Translations under genes and position numbers: made by a program
The notes under the pieces: generated by a model
Database searches by the model: none
Told to the model about the DNA's origin: nothing
Seen by the model: only the letters and a program-made list of their open reading frames with translations
In this document: piece after piece, positions 43,586 to 52,582 of the stretch
Layout of the letters: each line of letters begins with the position of its first letter
Position numbering within the stretch: the stretch's first letter is position 1
Assembly (NCBI GenBank): GCA_928722015.1
Contig: CAKMWI010000005.1
Location: 36,970 to 100,969 of the forward strand
DNA length: 64,000 nucleotides
Source: Candidatus Gastranaerophilales bacterium
Lineage (GTDB): Bacteria > Cyanobacteriota > Vampirovibrionia > Gastranaerophilales > Gastranaerophilaceae
Reading direction: 5' to 3'

Positions 43586-44344
43586 ATGAATTACTCACAA
43601 GATGGAAAACAGTATCATATCGGATTAAAAAAAGGAGATGTAGGTAAATATGTAATTTTACCTGGGGATCCTAAACGATGTGAAAAAATTGCACAGTATT
43701 TTGACAATCCTCAACTTGTTGGAGATAACAGAGAATTCGTTACATATACAGGATATATTGATGGAGAAAAAGTAAGTGTTACATCAACAGGAATAGGGGG
43801 ACCTTCTGCGGCTATAGCATTAGAAGAATTAACAAAAATAGGAGCAACTACTTTTATAAGAGTTGGAACTTGCGGTGGAATGGCTATCGATGTAAAAGGC
43901 GGCGATATTGTTATTGCAACAGCCGCAATCCGAATGGAAGGAACCAGTAAAGAGTATGCCCCGATTGAATTTCCTGCTGTAGCAAATTTAGAAATTGTTA
44001 ATGCACTTGTAAAATCAGCATCAGAACTAGGCTACACATACCATACAGGTGTTGTACAGTGTAAGGATTCTTTCTATGGACAACACAACCCTGAAAAAAT
44101 GCCTGTTCATTATGAACTGCAAAACAAATGGGAAGCCTGGAAAAAATTAGGCTGCCTGGCATCTGAAATGGAATCTGCAGCTTTATTTGTTGTTGCAAGT
44201 TACTTAGGGGTCAAAATAGGCTCAGTATTTCTAACAGTAGCCAATCAAGAAAGAGAAAAAGAAAATTTGGAAAATCCTGTTGTTCATGATACTGAAATGG
44301 CAATAAAAACCGCAATAAATGCTATAAAAATACTAAAAGGATAA
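43586..44344 (+). CDS. udp: Uridine phosphorylase
   Basis: The 252-residue protein is a nucleoside phosphorylase (PNP/UDP class I). Diagnostic blocks are YVILPGDPKRCEKIA (phosphate and ribose), TSTGIGGPSAAIALEEL, FIRVGTCGGM and the SEMESAALF nucleoside site. Uridine phosphorylase cleaves uridine to uracil and ribose-1-phosphate for pyrimidine salvage. The family also contains purine enzymes, but the PSAAIALEEL form is typical of Udp. AAAGAGG precedes the ATG. It overlaps functionally with nothing known downstream, yet the FlhA-like gene starts 4 nt after its stop, implying co-transcription. Confidence 0.9.
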   Translation: MNYSQDGKQYHIGLKKGDVGKYVILPGDPKRCEKIAQYFDNPQLVGDNREFVTYTGYIDGEKVSVTSTGIGGPSAAIALEELTKIGATTFIRVGTCGGMAIDVKGGDIVIATAAIRMEGTSKEYAPIEFPAVANLEIVNALVKSASELGYTYHTGVVQCKDSFYGQHNPEKMPVHYELQNKWEAWKKLGCLASEMESAALFVVASYLGVKIGSVFLTVANQEREKENLENPVVHDTEMAIKTAINAIKILKG

Positions 44345-44348
44345 ACTT

Positions 44349-45830
44349 ATGTTCGGAAAAAATAGAATGGAATATGTTATCAAAACCTGCCAAGCAGACA
44401 ATGCGCAAGAATTGCAAAATTTGCTCAATGAAATGTCAATGAATGGCTGGGAATTATACAGTATGCATGATGTAGGAGATGAAGATTCCGGCTCACAACT
44501 CAATTGCATATTTATGAGAGAAGCTAAATCTGATAATAATTCTGATGGAGATATTGTAAATATCTCAGACTTTAAAAGTCAAATGGAAAAAATGCTTTCT
44601 CCTAAACTCACCGAATATGAAAATTGCCTTGAAATTCAATCAAAAATAAGACATCAAAAAGAAAGAATCAACAAAATTAAAGCTGAATTAGAAGGTGAAA
44701 CTCCAGCTTCAGTTTCAAGAAAAAAATTAAATGATAAAATTTCTGATGGTCTAAAAGAACTTGAAGATTTGAAAGCTCAACTAAATAAAGCTACTTCTCC
44801 TGATTTAATGTATTCAAAACTACATGAAGAAAAGCTAACTATTTATTTAAGCGAAGAATTACTCGGATTTGTAGATTCTGATAGAGCCTATGAAGGAGAA
44901 GAACTGATAGCTCAAACCGTAAAATCAAGACTCAAATTAACTGAACAAATTGGCTATGTGATTCCTAAAGTTGTTTTTAAAGACGATGAAAACCTAAATC
45001 CATGTGAGTTTAGCATAAGAATACGCGGAATGGAAGTATTTAAAGCAGGTGTCTGCCCAAAATATCTAATGTTCTACGCAGATGAATTACATACAGAACA
45101 TAAAATTAAAAATTCAATTAATGCTATTGATGAAATTACAGGAAGAAAAGTAATCTGGGTAGAAAAAGATAAAACCAAAGACTTCTGGCAGCAAGGTATA
45201 TCTCCGGCAGAATATATTGCAAAAGCCTTGGAATATGTTGCAGTTAAATATGTAGATGACCTTCTAGATTATGAAGATATTGACAAATATCTTGAAGTAG
45301 TTGAAAAAGAAAATGAATTTCTGGTTGAAAATATTATTCCGGATATACTTACTTATTCTGATTTAAAATACCTTATGACCAGCTTAATTAAAGAAAAAGT
45401 TTCTATCAAAAATATAACTTATATCTTTGAAAAAATTAACGACTTCGCTGATGAAGGCAGCAAGGCTGATATCTTAAATAAAATCAGATTATCACTTTCC
45501 AGACAAATCTGTAAAACTTATACAAATGATGATGATGAGACTATCAGTGCTTTTGAAATATCAGAAAAAACATATTCTGATATAGTTTTAAATTGTGATG
45601 AAAGCGAAGACTCTCTGATAAAAATAGATGGTGTATTAGCAGAAAAATTAGCCAACAAAATTATTAGAAAAGCAAAAAAATTAAATATTTATTCTCCAAA
45701 ATTAATTGTACCAATGGAATACAGACAAATATTTTTCACTCTGCTATCTCTTTATATAAATAATATAACAGTTTTAGCACAGGAAGAAATTGGTTGTGCA
45801 TTCAAAATTGATAGTCTGGGAGAAATCTAA
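44349..45830 (+). CDS. Soluble DUF4177-FlhA cytoplasmic-domain fusion protein
   Basis: The 493-residue protein has no membrane segment. Residues 6-58 match DUF4177 (MNGWELYSMHDVG). Residues about 75-150 form a coiled coil. From about 160 to the end it aligns with the cytoplasmic domain of FlhA/type III export gate proteins: EFSIRIRGMEVFKAGV (FlhA RILMKGVEI region), GRKVIWVEK, the PAEYIAKALEYVAVKYVDDL helix, ENIIPDILTYSDLKYLMTSL, KEKVSIKNITYIFEKI, RLSLSRQIC, and a final strand pair (PKLIVPMEYRQIF). In FlhA this domain forms the ring that docks export chaperones. Here the N-terminal channel half is absent. It sits 4 nt after udp with AAAAGGA as ribosome binding site. Function is unknown. Confidence 0.82.
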   Translation: MFGKNRMEYVIKTCQADNAQELQNLLNEMSMNGWELYSMHDVGDEDSGSQLNCIFMREAKSDNNSDGDIVNISDFKSQMEKMLSPKLTEYENCLEIQSKIRHQKERINKIKAELEGETPASVSRKKLNDKISDGLKELEDLKAQLNKATSPDLMYSKLHEEKLTIYLSEELLGFVDSDRAYEGEELIAQTVKSRLKLTEQIGYVIPKVVFKDDENLNPCEFSIRIRGMEVFKAGVCPKYLMFYADELHTEHKIKNSINAIDEITGRKVIWVEKDKTKDFWQQGISPAEYIAKALEYVAVKYVDDLLDYEDIDKYLEVVEKENEFLVENIIPDILTYSDLKYLMTSLIKEKVSIKNITYIFEKINDFADEGSKADILNKIRLSLSRQICKTYTNDDDETISAFEISEKTYSDIVLNCDESEDSLIKIDGVLAEKLANKIIRKAKKLNIYSPKLIVPMEYRQIFFTLLSLYINNITVLAQEEIGCAFKIDSLGEI

Positions 45831-45874
45831 GCAATTTATTACAGGAAGTATATTACTAACACTCATCCGTAAGT

Positions 45875-46696
45875 TTACTTTTCTTGTGCAATACCGGTCT
45901 GATATCCTGGTACCAAAAGAGCCAACGGAATAATTCTGGCAAGTTTTGAACCAAATTCAGATTCTTTGTTCATCATTGAAGTTGCCAGACATAAATCATC
46001 TACATGCGGAGCAAAATCACTTGCTTTAATATCCCTTTCAACTTTTTGATGATAAAGTTTTTCATTAATAAAATTTGAAACCTTATTACCGAGGTAAATT
46101 CCAATACCCAAAAAGCTTACTGTTGCAACAATATTTGGAATATGTTTTAAACATTTATTGATAAATTTCACAACAGAACCGGTTTTATTTATTTGCGGCA
46201 TAGCATGCTCAATTCTATTTGCATACTTTTCATATTGTCTGGAACCAAATCCAACACATCCGACAGGGACAAGTACATTACCCAAAATCTGGCTCAATAT
46301 TTCACGTTGCTTAGCCTTCCTATTGGATTTATCATCAACAATTGTTCCTCCAATAAAACCGCCTGCAACAGAACCTGCGGCAACTGCTATTATTTGCGGT
46401 TCCTCAAATTCGATAGATTTTTCTTTTGGAGAGTATTTAAAAATAGCCCAATCTTTTACCGGAGTTTTTAAAATTTTAACAGGGTTTAAAGAAAATCCTT
46501 TCATTTTAGCTAAAACTGCCAAAACCGGGACCATACCTGCTGCTGCAGAAGCTAAAACTATGGCTTTTTGTTTTTTAGACAAATTTGAATTTGCCCCATG
46601 GCTATGTCCTGTAAAACTTGGTGTCTTATTATTGTTAGAAGAATAATTATAACTATTAGAATTATTTATATTATTTGCAATAATCTTATTTATCAT
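45875..46696 (-). CDS. Hypothetical membrane protein with FTG leader
   Basis: From ATG 46696 (GAAGG upstream; a GTG five codons earlier is less likely) the product has 273 residues. Its first 45 residues are extremely Asn/Ser-rich and contain TPSFTGHSHG (Phe28, Gly30). Hydrophobic segments follow near 42-62, 105-125 and 180-205, some Gly/Ala-rich (VAAGSVAGGFIGGTI). No family is recognised. It is convergent with the FlhA-like gene and divergent from gene 46905-48449, with a pair of inverted repeats between the latter two. Confidence 0.7.
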   Translation of the reverse strand: MINKIIANNINNSNSYNYSSNNNKTPSFTGHSHGANSNLSKKQKAIVLASAAAGMVPVLAVLAKMKGFSLNPVKILKTPVKDWAIFKYSPKEKSIEFEEPQIIAVAAGSVAGGFIGGTIVDDKSNRKAKQREILSQILGNVLVPVGCVGFGSRQYEKYANRIEHAMPQINKTGSVVKFINKCLKHIPNIVATVSFLGIGIYLGNKVSNFINEKLYHQKVERDIKASDFAPHVDDLCLATSMMNKESEFGSKLARIIPLALLVPGYQTGIAQEK

Positions 46697-46761
46697 AATA
46701 GCTGCCTTCACTTATACAATAGCAAAAACCAAACAAAAAATTTATTGCCACAAATATTATA

Positions 46762-46830
46762 ACACTTAAATATTTGTAACATAATAAAATAATAAGTGTA
46801 GTTTAAATACTAATTATGTTACAAAATATT
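46762..46830. repeat. Two nested inverted repeats in a divergent intergenic region
   Basis: ACACTTA (46762-46768) faces TAAGTGT (46793-46799), and AATATTTGTAACATAAT (46769-46785) faces ATTATGTTACAAAATATT (46813-46830, one extra base). They interleave, so the two hairpins are mutually exclusive. They lie between two divergent membrane-protein genes. Confidence 0.6.
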
Positions 46831-46904
46831 AAAAAAGCAAAATCTAAAAGCAAAAAAATATGTTGAGCGACATTTAAAAAGTTGTTAAATGAAAGTTTTT
46901 AATC

Positions 46905-48449
46905 ATGTCAATAAGAATTCCCGTAGCAAATACTCATAAAGTTATGACAAGAAACTTAATCAAGCAGGTGGCAAGCGACGGCTTTCTACCGGTAATTGCT
47001 TTAGAAGCTTTTGTTGAAGGAGGAAGAACCTATCAAGCTTATCAAAGAGGCGGATTTGACGAAGCAAGAGAGAGAATCACTGAAGAATTTTCAGGAGCAG
47101 TATTTTGGCTAGGAGGCGTTACTGCTTTAAACTGGCTGTTTGAAAAATTAGGTCAAAAAATACTTAAACTTCCTAACAAAAGTGTTGACATTGCAAGTGA
47201 TTCAGTCCGTAATCCGCTAGGAAATTACCTTGCTTTAGAAAAGACAAAAAATGGAGCAAAAATTCTGGAAAAAACAATGGCAAGATTTAAATTTATCAAA
47301 GTTATTTCCAGTGTTCTAATAGCAAACGCATTTATCGGATTTATTTTACCAAAAATAAATCAGGGAATTACACGTTCATACCACAAACAAAAACCGGAAC
47401 AAAAACAAAAGAACTCTATTCAACAATATGAATTTACAAAGCATCCTTCTTTTGATAATTTTTACAAGACAAAAGATATAGACAACGATAATAAAAATAA
47501 AAAAGATATTTCATTTGGTATTAATTTACTGTCCATCGCTAATAAATTTGAAAACGACAGAAATTATAAATTGCTTGCAGTAGATGCCGGAACAGCATCG
47601 GGTAGAGCATATTCAGCAAGAAATAATGATGAAAGAGTAGAAATTTTATTTAGAGATCTTGGTTCAATATATTTCTATATGTTTAACATGAATAATTTAA
47701 ATAATTGGTTAAATAAACTTGAACAAAACGGCAATCCTTCAAGATTAGATCCTGTATCTGCAGAATTTGCAACTAAATATATGGAAGAATATCTAAAATA
47801 CAAAGGAGCAGATAAAGTCAATGTTGAAGAATTTTCAAAAGAATTTCTCGGTAAAAATAATGACATTCCGGATAACATAAAAGCTAAACTTGAAGGCAAA
47901 AATATCCGAATCATTAACCTTGATACATTTAAGGAAGAATTAAAAACAATTGTTCCTGAATCTGAAATTAAGACTTTTGAAGAAACAGCTGATAAGATGT
48001 CAAAACTTCAACCTCAAGTCCTAGGTCGTTCAATACTTACAGAAGGCCAAGTAAAAGATATCCTCAATGGCGGACATATTAACAATCCGGAATTTTTACA
48101 AGAATTCTTTAAAAATAAATTCGGCAATAAATTTATGGATAAATACGCATTTATTGCTCAAAATGATCTTGATAATGCGAAAAAAGAACTAATTGAATAT
48201 GTCAACTCAATTATTGAAACCGCTAAGAAAACAGATACTAAAGAAATTACTAAAAAAATACTTTATAACGCATCAAATAAAAATCTAAAAATGAATGCTC
48301 TTAACTGGGGTGCTGGATTTGTAACATCAGCATTATTCCTTTCAACAATAATTCCAAAATTACAATATATGATTACTAAATGGAGAACAGGCTCTAACGC
48401 TTTCCCTGGAACAGAAGAATTTAGAAAGCAAGAACAACAGGCAAAATAA
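46905..48449 (+). CDS. Hypothetical membrane protein
   Basis: The 514-residue protein has a hydrophobic segment near 60-75, another near 130-150, a soluble acidic/Lys-rich middle of about 300 residues with KKDISFGINLLSIAN, and a C-terminal membrane segment (WGAGFVTSALFLSTIIPKL). No Sec signal is seen at the N terminus. In overall plan it resembles gene 38728-40089. There is no clear ribosome binding site before the ATG. No family is recognised; a lineage-specific envelope protein is the best description. Confidence 0.68.
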   Translation: MSIRIPVANTHKVMTRNLIKQVASDGFLPVIALEAFVEGGRTYQAYQRGGFDEARERITEEFSGAVFWLGGVTALNWLFEKLGQKILKLPNKSVDIASDSVRNPLGNYLALEKTKNGAKILEKTMARFKFIKVISSVLIANAFIGFILPKINQGITRSYHKQKPEQKQKNSIQQYEFTKHPSFDNFYKTKDIDNDNKNKKDISFGINLLSIANKFENDRNYKLLAVDAGTASGRAYSARNNDERVEILFRDLGSIYFYMFNMNNLNNWLNKLEQNGNPSRLDPVSAEFATKYMEEYLKYKGADKVNVEEFSKEFLGKNNDIPDNIKAKLEGKNIRIINLDTFKEELKTIVPESEIKTFEETADKMSKLQPQVLGRSILTEGQVKDILNGGHINNPEFLQEFFKNKFGNKFMDKYAFIAQNDLDNAKKELIEYVNSIIETAKKTDTKEITKKILYNASNKNLKMNALNWGAGFVTSALFLSTIIPKLQYMITKWRTGSNAFPGTEEFRKQEQQAK

Positions 48450-48590
48450 TTTATATCTTTTAAAAGAAGAGCTTATTTATCCTTGTCAAAAACGACAAAC
48501 AAATTCTTTTAAATAAAATTGTCAAATTGCAGGTTGAAAAATAATAAATATTTAGTCTATATATATGACAAATTATAATGACTTATTTCC

Positions 48591-48596
48591 TATAAT
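48591..48596 (+). promoter_or_regulatory. -10 box TATAAT 6 nt before gene 48603-49280
   Basis: Consensus TATAAT followed by six bases and the ATG at 48603; no Shine-Dalgarno. Confidence 0.5.
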
Positions 48597-48602
48597 AATA
48601 AA

Positions 48603-49280
48603 ATGGATGAAAAAGCAATAGACAAAAAATATAAAGACTTTATAGAAGAAATTATTGAGAAAATAACGCCATTATTACCAGATGATGTCAATACTCTTCA
48701 AAAAGATTATTTGATAAGTAATATACGAAAATCAGCAACAACACTTGCTTCATCCATGGAAGAAGACGACGAGTTTGGCAGACTGGAATTTGAAGAGCAA
48801 TGTTTTTACATCCAAATAATGGCCGAATGGTCTTTCCATAAAGAAATAGACTTATTTCGTTCCGGAATTCCTGCAAAATACTGGAAAGTAGTTATGCAAA
48901 AAATCTGGTTTGCAATGTGGGAAGTAATGTATGCTTGTGTCAAAAACGATGCTCCTCAAGAAGTTGTACTTTCTCTTGTTGAAAGGTTTGTAAACAGAAC
49001 ATACAGAGATTCTGTTGAAGAGTTAAAAGAATATGAAATTATTGATGAAAAGACAGAGGAAAAAGCCAAAGAACAATCAAATATCGAAATTATGGCCCAA
49101 GAATTAAGACGTGAACGAAAAATTACTCGCGGAGTAAAAAACATAATAGTTTATTCACTTTTATTTGTAATAATCGGAGCTCTTGTTTCATTTGTTATTA
49201 TAAAATTCCAAACTTACGGAGTAATAGCAATCTTAACACTTTTAGTTATTTATCATATACTGCCTATAAGGCGGCAATAG
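48603..49280 (+). CDS. Hypothetical protein with C-terminal membrane hairpin
   Basis: The 225-residue protein is soluble, acidic and helical for its first 175 residues (EEDDEFGRLEFEEQCFYIQI is typical) and ends with two hydrophobic helices (about 178-200 and 203-218) and a basic RRQ tail. It would be anchored to the inner membrane with its main domain in the cytoplasm. No family is recognised. It has TATAAT 6 nt before the ATG and no Shine-Dalgarno. A shared terminator separates it from rpoD. Confidence 0.7.
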   Translation: MDEKAIDKKYKDFIEEIIEKITPLLPDDVNTLQKDYLISNIRKSATTLASSMEEDDEFGRLEFEEQCFYIQIMAEWSFHKEIDLFRSGIPAKYWKVVMQKIWFAMWEVMYACVKNDAPQEVVLSLVERFVNRTYRDSVEELKEYEIIDEKTEEKAKEQSNIEIMAQELRRERKITRGVKNIIVYSLLFVIIGALVSFVIIKFQTYGVIAILTLLVIYHILPIRRQ

Positions 49281-49357
49281 TTTTTGAATAGAATAATTAA
49301 AACTTTTGCACTTAATAACAATTAAGTATTACAAAATTTTGAAAGATTTACAGCAAA

Positions 49358-49393
49358 AAAAAATGGTTCCTTATATCTAAAGAACCATTTTTT
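49358..49393. terminator. Bidirectional terminator between gene 48603-49280 and rpoD
   Basis: Arms AAAAAATGGTTC / GAACCATTTTTT with a 12-nt loop; the A and T runs allow termination both ways. Confidence 0.88.
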
Positions 49394-49404
49394 ATTATAT
49401 ATTT

Positions 49405-50502
49405 TTATTCAACATATTCTTCCAAACGTTTTTTACGATTTGGATGGCGTAATTTTCTTAAAGCCTTAGCTTCAATTTGTCTGATACGTTCACGTGTTAC
49501 ACCAAACAACTGCCCAACTTCTTCCAGAGTTCTTTGACGGCCATCATCCATACCAAAACGTAATCTTAAAACATCACGTTCACGAGGAGACAGAGTACAT
49601 AAAACTTCTGCAAGATCTTCTTTTAACAATTCAGACGCAACCATTTTAACAGGAGCATCGGCTTCTTTATCCTCAATAAAATCACCCAAACGTGAATCTT
49701 CCTCTTTACCAATTGGAGTTTCCAATGATAAAGGTTCTTGAGCTATTTTAATAATTTCACGAAGTTTGGAAATAGAAACATTCATTTCAGCTGCTAATTC
49801 ATCTTCAGTAGGTTTTCTAGAAAGATCTTGAGCTAATTTCCTTGTAACCTTTTTTAATTTGTTAATTGTTTCTACCATGTGAACTGGGATTCTAATTGTC
49901 CTTGCCTGATCAGCTATTGCACGAGTAATTGCTTGTCTAATCCACCAAGTAGCATAAGTTGAAAATTTGAAACCTCTTTCATGATCAAATTTTTCTGCAG
50001 CTCTGATTAAACCCAAATTACCTTCTTGAATCAAATCCAAGAATAACATTCCACGACCAACATATTTCTTTGCTATACTTACAACCAAACGTAAGTTGGC
50101 TTGAACTAATTTTCTCTTAGCAATAGCACCAGGAGTACCGCCTTCCAAAATTTTTCTTGCTAATTCAATTTCTTCATTTGCAGATAATAATTTAATCCTA
50201 CCAATTTCGCGCAAATATAATCTTACTGGATCGTCTATTGCAACATTTTTAGGTAATTCTAAATCATTTGGATCCGGTTCATCAGATGAATGCATCATAT
50301 AGATATCTTCCGGAGCAAGCTTATCACCAATTTTTGAGGTAACAATATCTTCAATATTATCAGTTGAAATATCAACATTCATATAATTAATATCATCATG
50401 CTCGGAATCTAAAACTGAATCCTCGCTAATATCTTGTAAATCAAGTGTTTCATCTTCCATTACACTAACTACTGAGGAGCCTGGTTGTCTTTTTTTTGTC
50501 AT
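49405..50502 (-). CDS. rpoD: RNA polymerase primary sigma factor (RpoD/SigA)
   Basis: The 365-residue sigma-70 factor has region 1.2 (DPVRLYLREIGRIKLLSANE), region 2 with FSTYATWWIRQAITRAIADQ, region 3, and region 4 with RTLEEVGQLFGVTRERIRQI. The N-terminal 90 residues are acidic and replace a full region 1.1. As group 1 sigma it should recognise TTGACA/TATAAT promoters, which fits those proposed here. Its ATG follows the dnaG stop codon with no spacing (TAG-ATG), and GGAGAA inside dnaG is its ribosome binding site, so translation is probably coupled. Confidence 0.97.
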   Translation of the reverse strand: MTKKRQPGSSVVSVMEDETLDLQDISEDSVLDSEHDDINYMNVDISTDNIEDIVTSKIGDKLAPEDIYMMHSSDEPDPNDLELPKNVAIDDPVRLYLREIGRIKLLSANEEIELARKILEGGTPGAIAKRKLVQANLRLVVSIAKKYVGRGMLFLDLIQEGNLGLIRAAEKFDHERGFKFSTYATWWIRQAITRAIADQARTIRIPVHMVETINKLKKVTRKLAQDLSRKPTEDELAAEMNVSISKLREIIKIAQEPLSLETPIGKEEDSRLGDFIEDKEADAPVKMVASELLKEDLAEVLCTLSPRERDVLRLRFGMDDGRQRTLEEVGQLFGVTRERIRQIEAKALRKLRHPNRKKRLEEYVE

Positions 50503-52392
50503 CTAATTCTTCTCCGATTTTTGTATTTTATTCTTTATTTTATCTCTTAGTTGTATTTGAATTTTAAGGGCTTCAGGATCGTCATCATCAATCCCTTTGT
50601 ACATCTTTTTTATGCGTTCGATTTCTTTCACCTGTCTACATCGATTAATTTTATCGATTGTTTCTCTTATCACACTTTCAAAATCTTCAGCGTTAAGACC
50701 AATATATGCCTCTGATGTTGAAATTAACTCGGGTAAAATAGCTTGAGCGTCTGGATTTTCAACAAATTCGGTATATAAATGTTCGATTAATTCTTTCACA
50801 TTATTTACGGTACATATCAATTTGTCAATTGTAGATTTTACAATTATTAATATTTCATCGTCGAATGTAACATCTCCAATGATTTCGTTTATTTGAGTAA
50901 ATGTAAAAGGACAGTCAGGAACTAAAAAAACGCTCAATAAATTTTTTTGCGCTTTTTGTAAAACAGAATTATTTTTTGTTACATTCTTAACAATTCTTTC
51001 CACTTTAGGTAAATTTGCTCTTTCAAATGCTTTAATTTCTGACTTGAGAACTTCGCTGTCAATAGAAAGAGTTTGAGCAACCATTTCAATATACTCTGCC
51101 CTGATAATTCTATTTTTAATTTCAGTTAAAACAGGTATCAACAATCCTATAAACTGTGCTTTCTCCTGTGGTGTAGTATATTTATCTTTATTTTTCAAAA
51201 TACTTTCCAATTGAAAATCAATGAATAACGGAGCATTTTCCATATACATTTTATATGCATCCGCACCTACAGATCGAACAAATTCATCAGGATCTTTGCC
51301 TTCAGGCGGAGCAATTACACGAATTTCACATGCATATTTATCGTCCGAAGAAGAAACATAACTCTCATCAAATTGCTTAATATTTCCAAGTCCTGCGAAA
51401 ACTTCTCTAATAACGGAAGCCCCGCGTGCTGTTGCTTTTTGTCCTGCAGAATCCGTATCAAAAGATAAATATATTCTTCTAGATTTTGTATATCGGGATA
51501 GAAGTTTTACATGATCCGGAGTTAAAGATGTTCCGCAAGAAGCAACACAATTCTCGATGCCATGAGCTTGAGAAGAAATTACATCAAAATAACCTTCCAT
51601 CAAAATAACAGAATCTTCTTTTCTTATTGCATCTTTTGCAGTATACAAACCATACAAAAGACGACTTTTATTATAAATCAATGAGTCTGATGAATTCAAA
51701 TATTTAGGATTTTGCTCTTTTTCAAGTGCTCTTGCGCCAAAAGCTACAAATTCCCCATTTTCATTTTGAATAGGAATAATTACTCTATTTCTAAAACGAT
51801 CAATGTAACCGCCTTTCTCACTTTTCAAAATTAAACCGGCTTTTTCCAAAATATCATTCGAAAAATCTTTTCTCAATTCATCATATAAAGTTGTATAAGA
51901 TTTAGGCGCAATTCCAAGATGAAATTTTTTTATTATATCGGTACCGATACCACGTTTCGTCAAATAATCCAAAGCAATTTCCGCGTTAGCATCCTTCTGT
52001 CTAAAGAGCAAATCGTGATAAAACTCTGCTGCAACCATGGATGCAGCGAGCATTTGGTCTTTTATTTCCTTAATCGAACCATCACCTTTTCTGTGAGATA
52101 CAGGAACTTCAAGACCAAATCTTTCAGCCAGCTCAATAATTAAATCTTTAAATTCAATATTGCGGGTCTTCATTATAAATTTCAAAGCATCACCGGCCTC
52201 TCCACAACTAAAACATTTGTATATACCCAAATGTGGAGTTACACAAAATGACGGATTCTTATCTTTGTGAAAAGGACATAATCCCCAATAATTATTCCCA
52301 CGCTTTTTCAAAACAACTTGTTCCGAGATAATATCAACTATATCCAAGCGTTCTTTTATTTGTTGTACTAATTCATCCCACGTTCCAGCCAT
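50503..52392 (-). CDS. dnaG: DNA primase
   Basis: The 629-residue protein has the CHC2 zinc domain (Cys39, His42, Cys60, Cys63), the primase core with the Toprim segment VILMEGYFDVISSQAHGIEN, and a C-terminal helicase-interacting region. It makes RNA primers for replication. Together with rpoD it forms the classical macromolecular-synthesis pair; rpsU is absent upstream. The start lacks a Shine-Dalgarno, and TACAAT (52399-52404) ends 6 nt before the ATG, which predicts a leaderless dnaG-rpoD transcript. Confidence 0.97.
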   Translation of the reverse strand: MAGTWDELVQQIKERLDIVDIISEQVVLKKRGNNYWGLCPFHKDKNPSFCVTPHLGIYKCFSCGEAGDALKFIMKTRNIEFKDLIIELAERFGLEVPVSHRKGDGSIKEIKDQMLAASMVAAEFYHDLLFRQKDANAEIALDYLTKRGIGTDIIKKFHLGIAPKSYTTLYDELRKDFSNDILEKAGLILKSEKGGYIDRFRNRVIIPIQNENGEFVAFGARALEKEQNPKYLNSSDSLIYNKSRLLYGLYTAKDAIRKEDSVILMEGYFDVISSQAHGIENCVASCGTSLTPDHVKLLSRYTKSRRIYLSFDTDSAGQKATARGASVIREVFAGLGNIKQFDESYVSSSDDKYACEIRVIAPPEGKDPDEFVRSVGADAYKMYMENAPLFIDFQLESILKNKDKYTTPQEKAQFIGLLIPVLTEIKNRIIRAEYIEMVAQTLSIDSEVLKSEIKAFERANLPKVERIVKNVTKNNSVLQKAQKNLLSVFLVPDCPFTFTQINEIIGDVTFDDEILIIVKSTIDKLICTVNNVKELIEHLYTEFVENPDAQAILPELISTSEAYIGLNAEDFESVIRETIDKINRCRQVKEIERIKKMYKGIDDDDPEALKIQIQLRDKIKNKIQKSEKN

Positions 52393-52398
52393 ACTAAA

Positions 52399-52404
52399 AT
52401 TGTA
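52399..52404 (-). promoter_or_regulatory. -10 box TACAAT 6 nt before dnaG
   Basis: TACAAT on the minus strand, six bases from the ATG at 52392; no Shine-Dalgarno and no clear -35. Confidence 0.4.
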
Positions 52405-52514
52405 ACATCAACAAATGTTTTCGGGAAATATTTTGTAAAATATTTCATATTTTTATATGACAAAAGTTATAAAAATTATGAACAGTTCAAATATTTCACT
52501 AAAATTTCGTATAA

Positions 52515-52539
52515 CAAAAGACCGGTCTAAAACCGGTCT
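52515..52539 (-). terminator. Terminator of gene 52583-52993
   Basis: On the minus strand, AGACCGGT pairs with ACCGGTCT across a 5-nt loop, and a TTTTG tail follows. Confidence 0.75.
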
Positions 52540-52582
52540 AAAATGTGTGAGTAAATTTCTATTTATAAGTTCTCTTTCTTAT

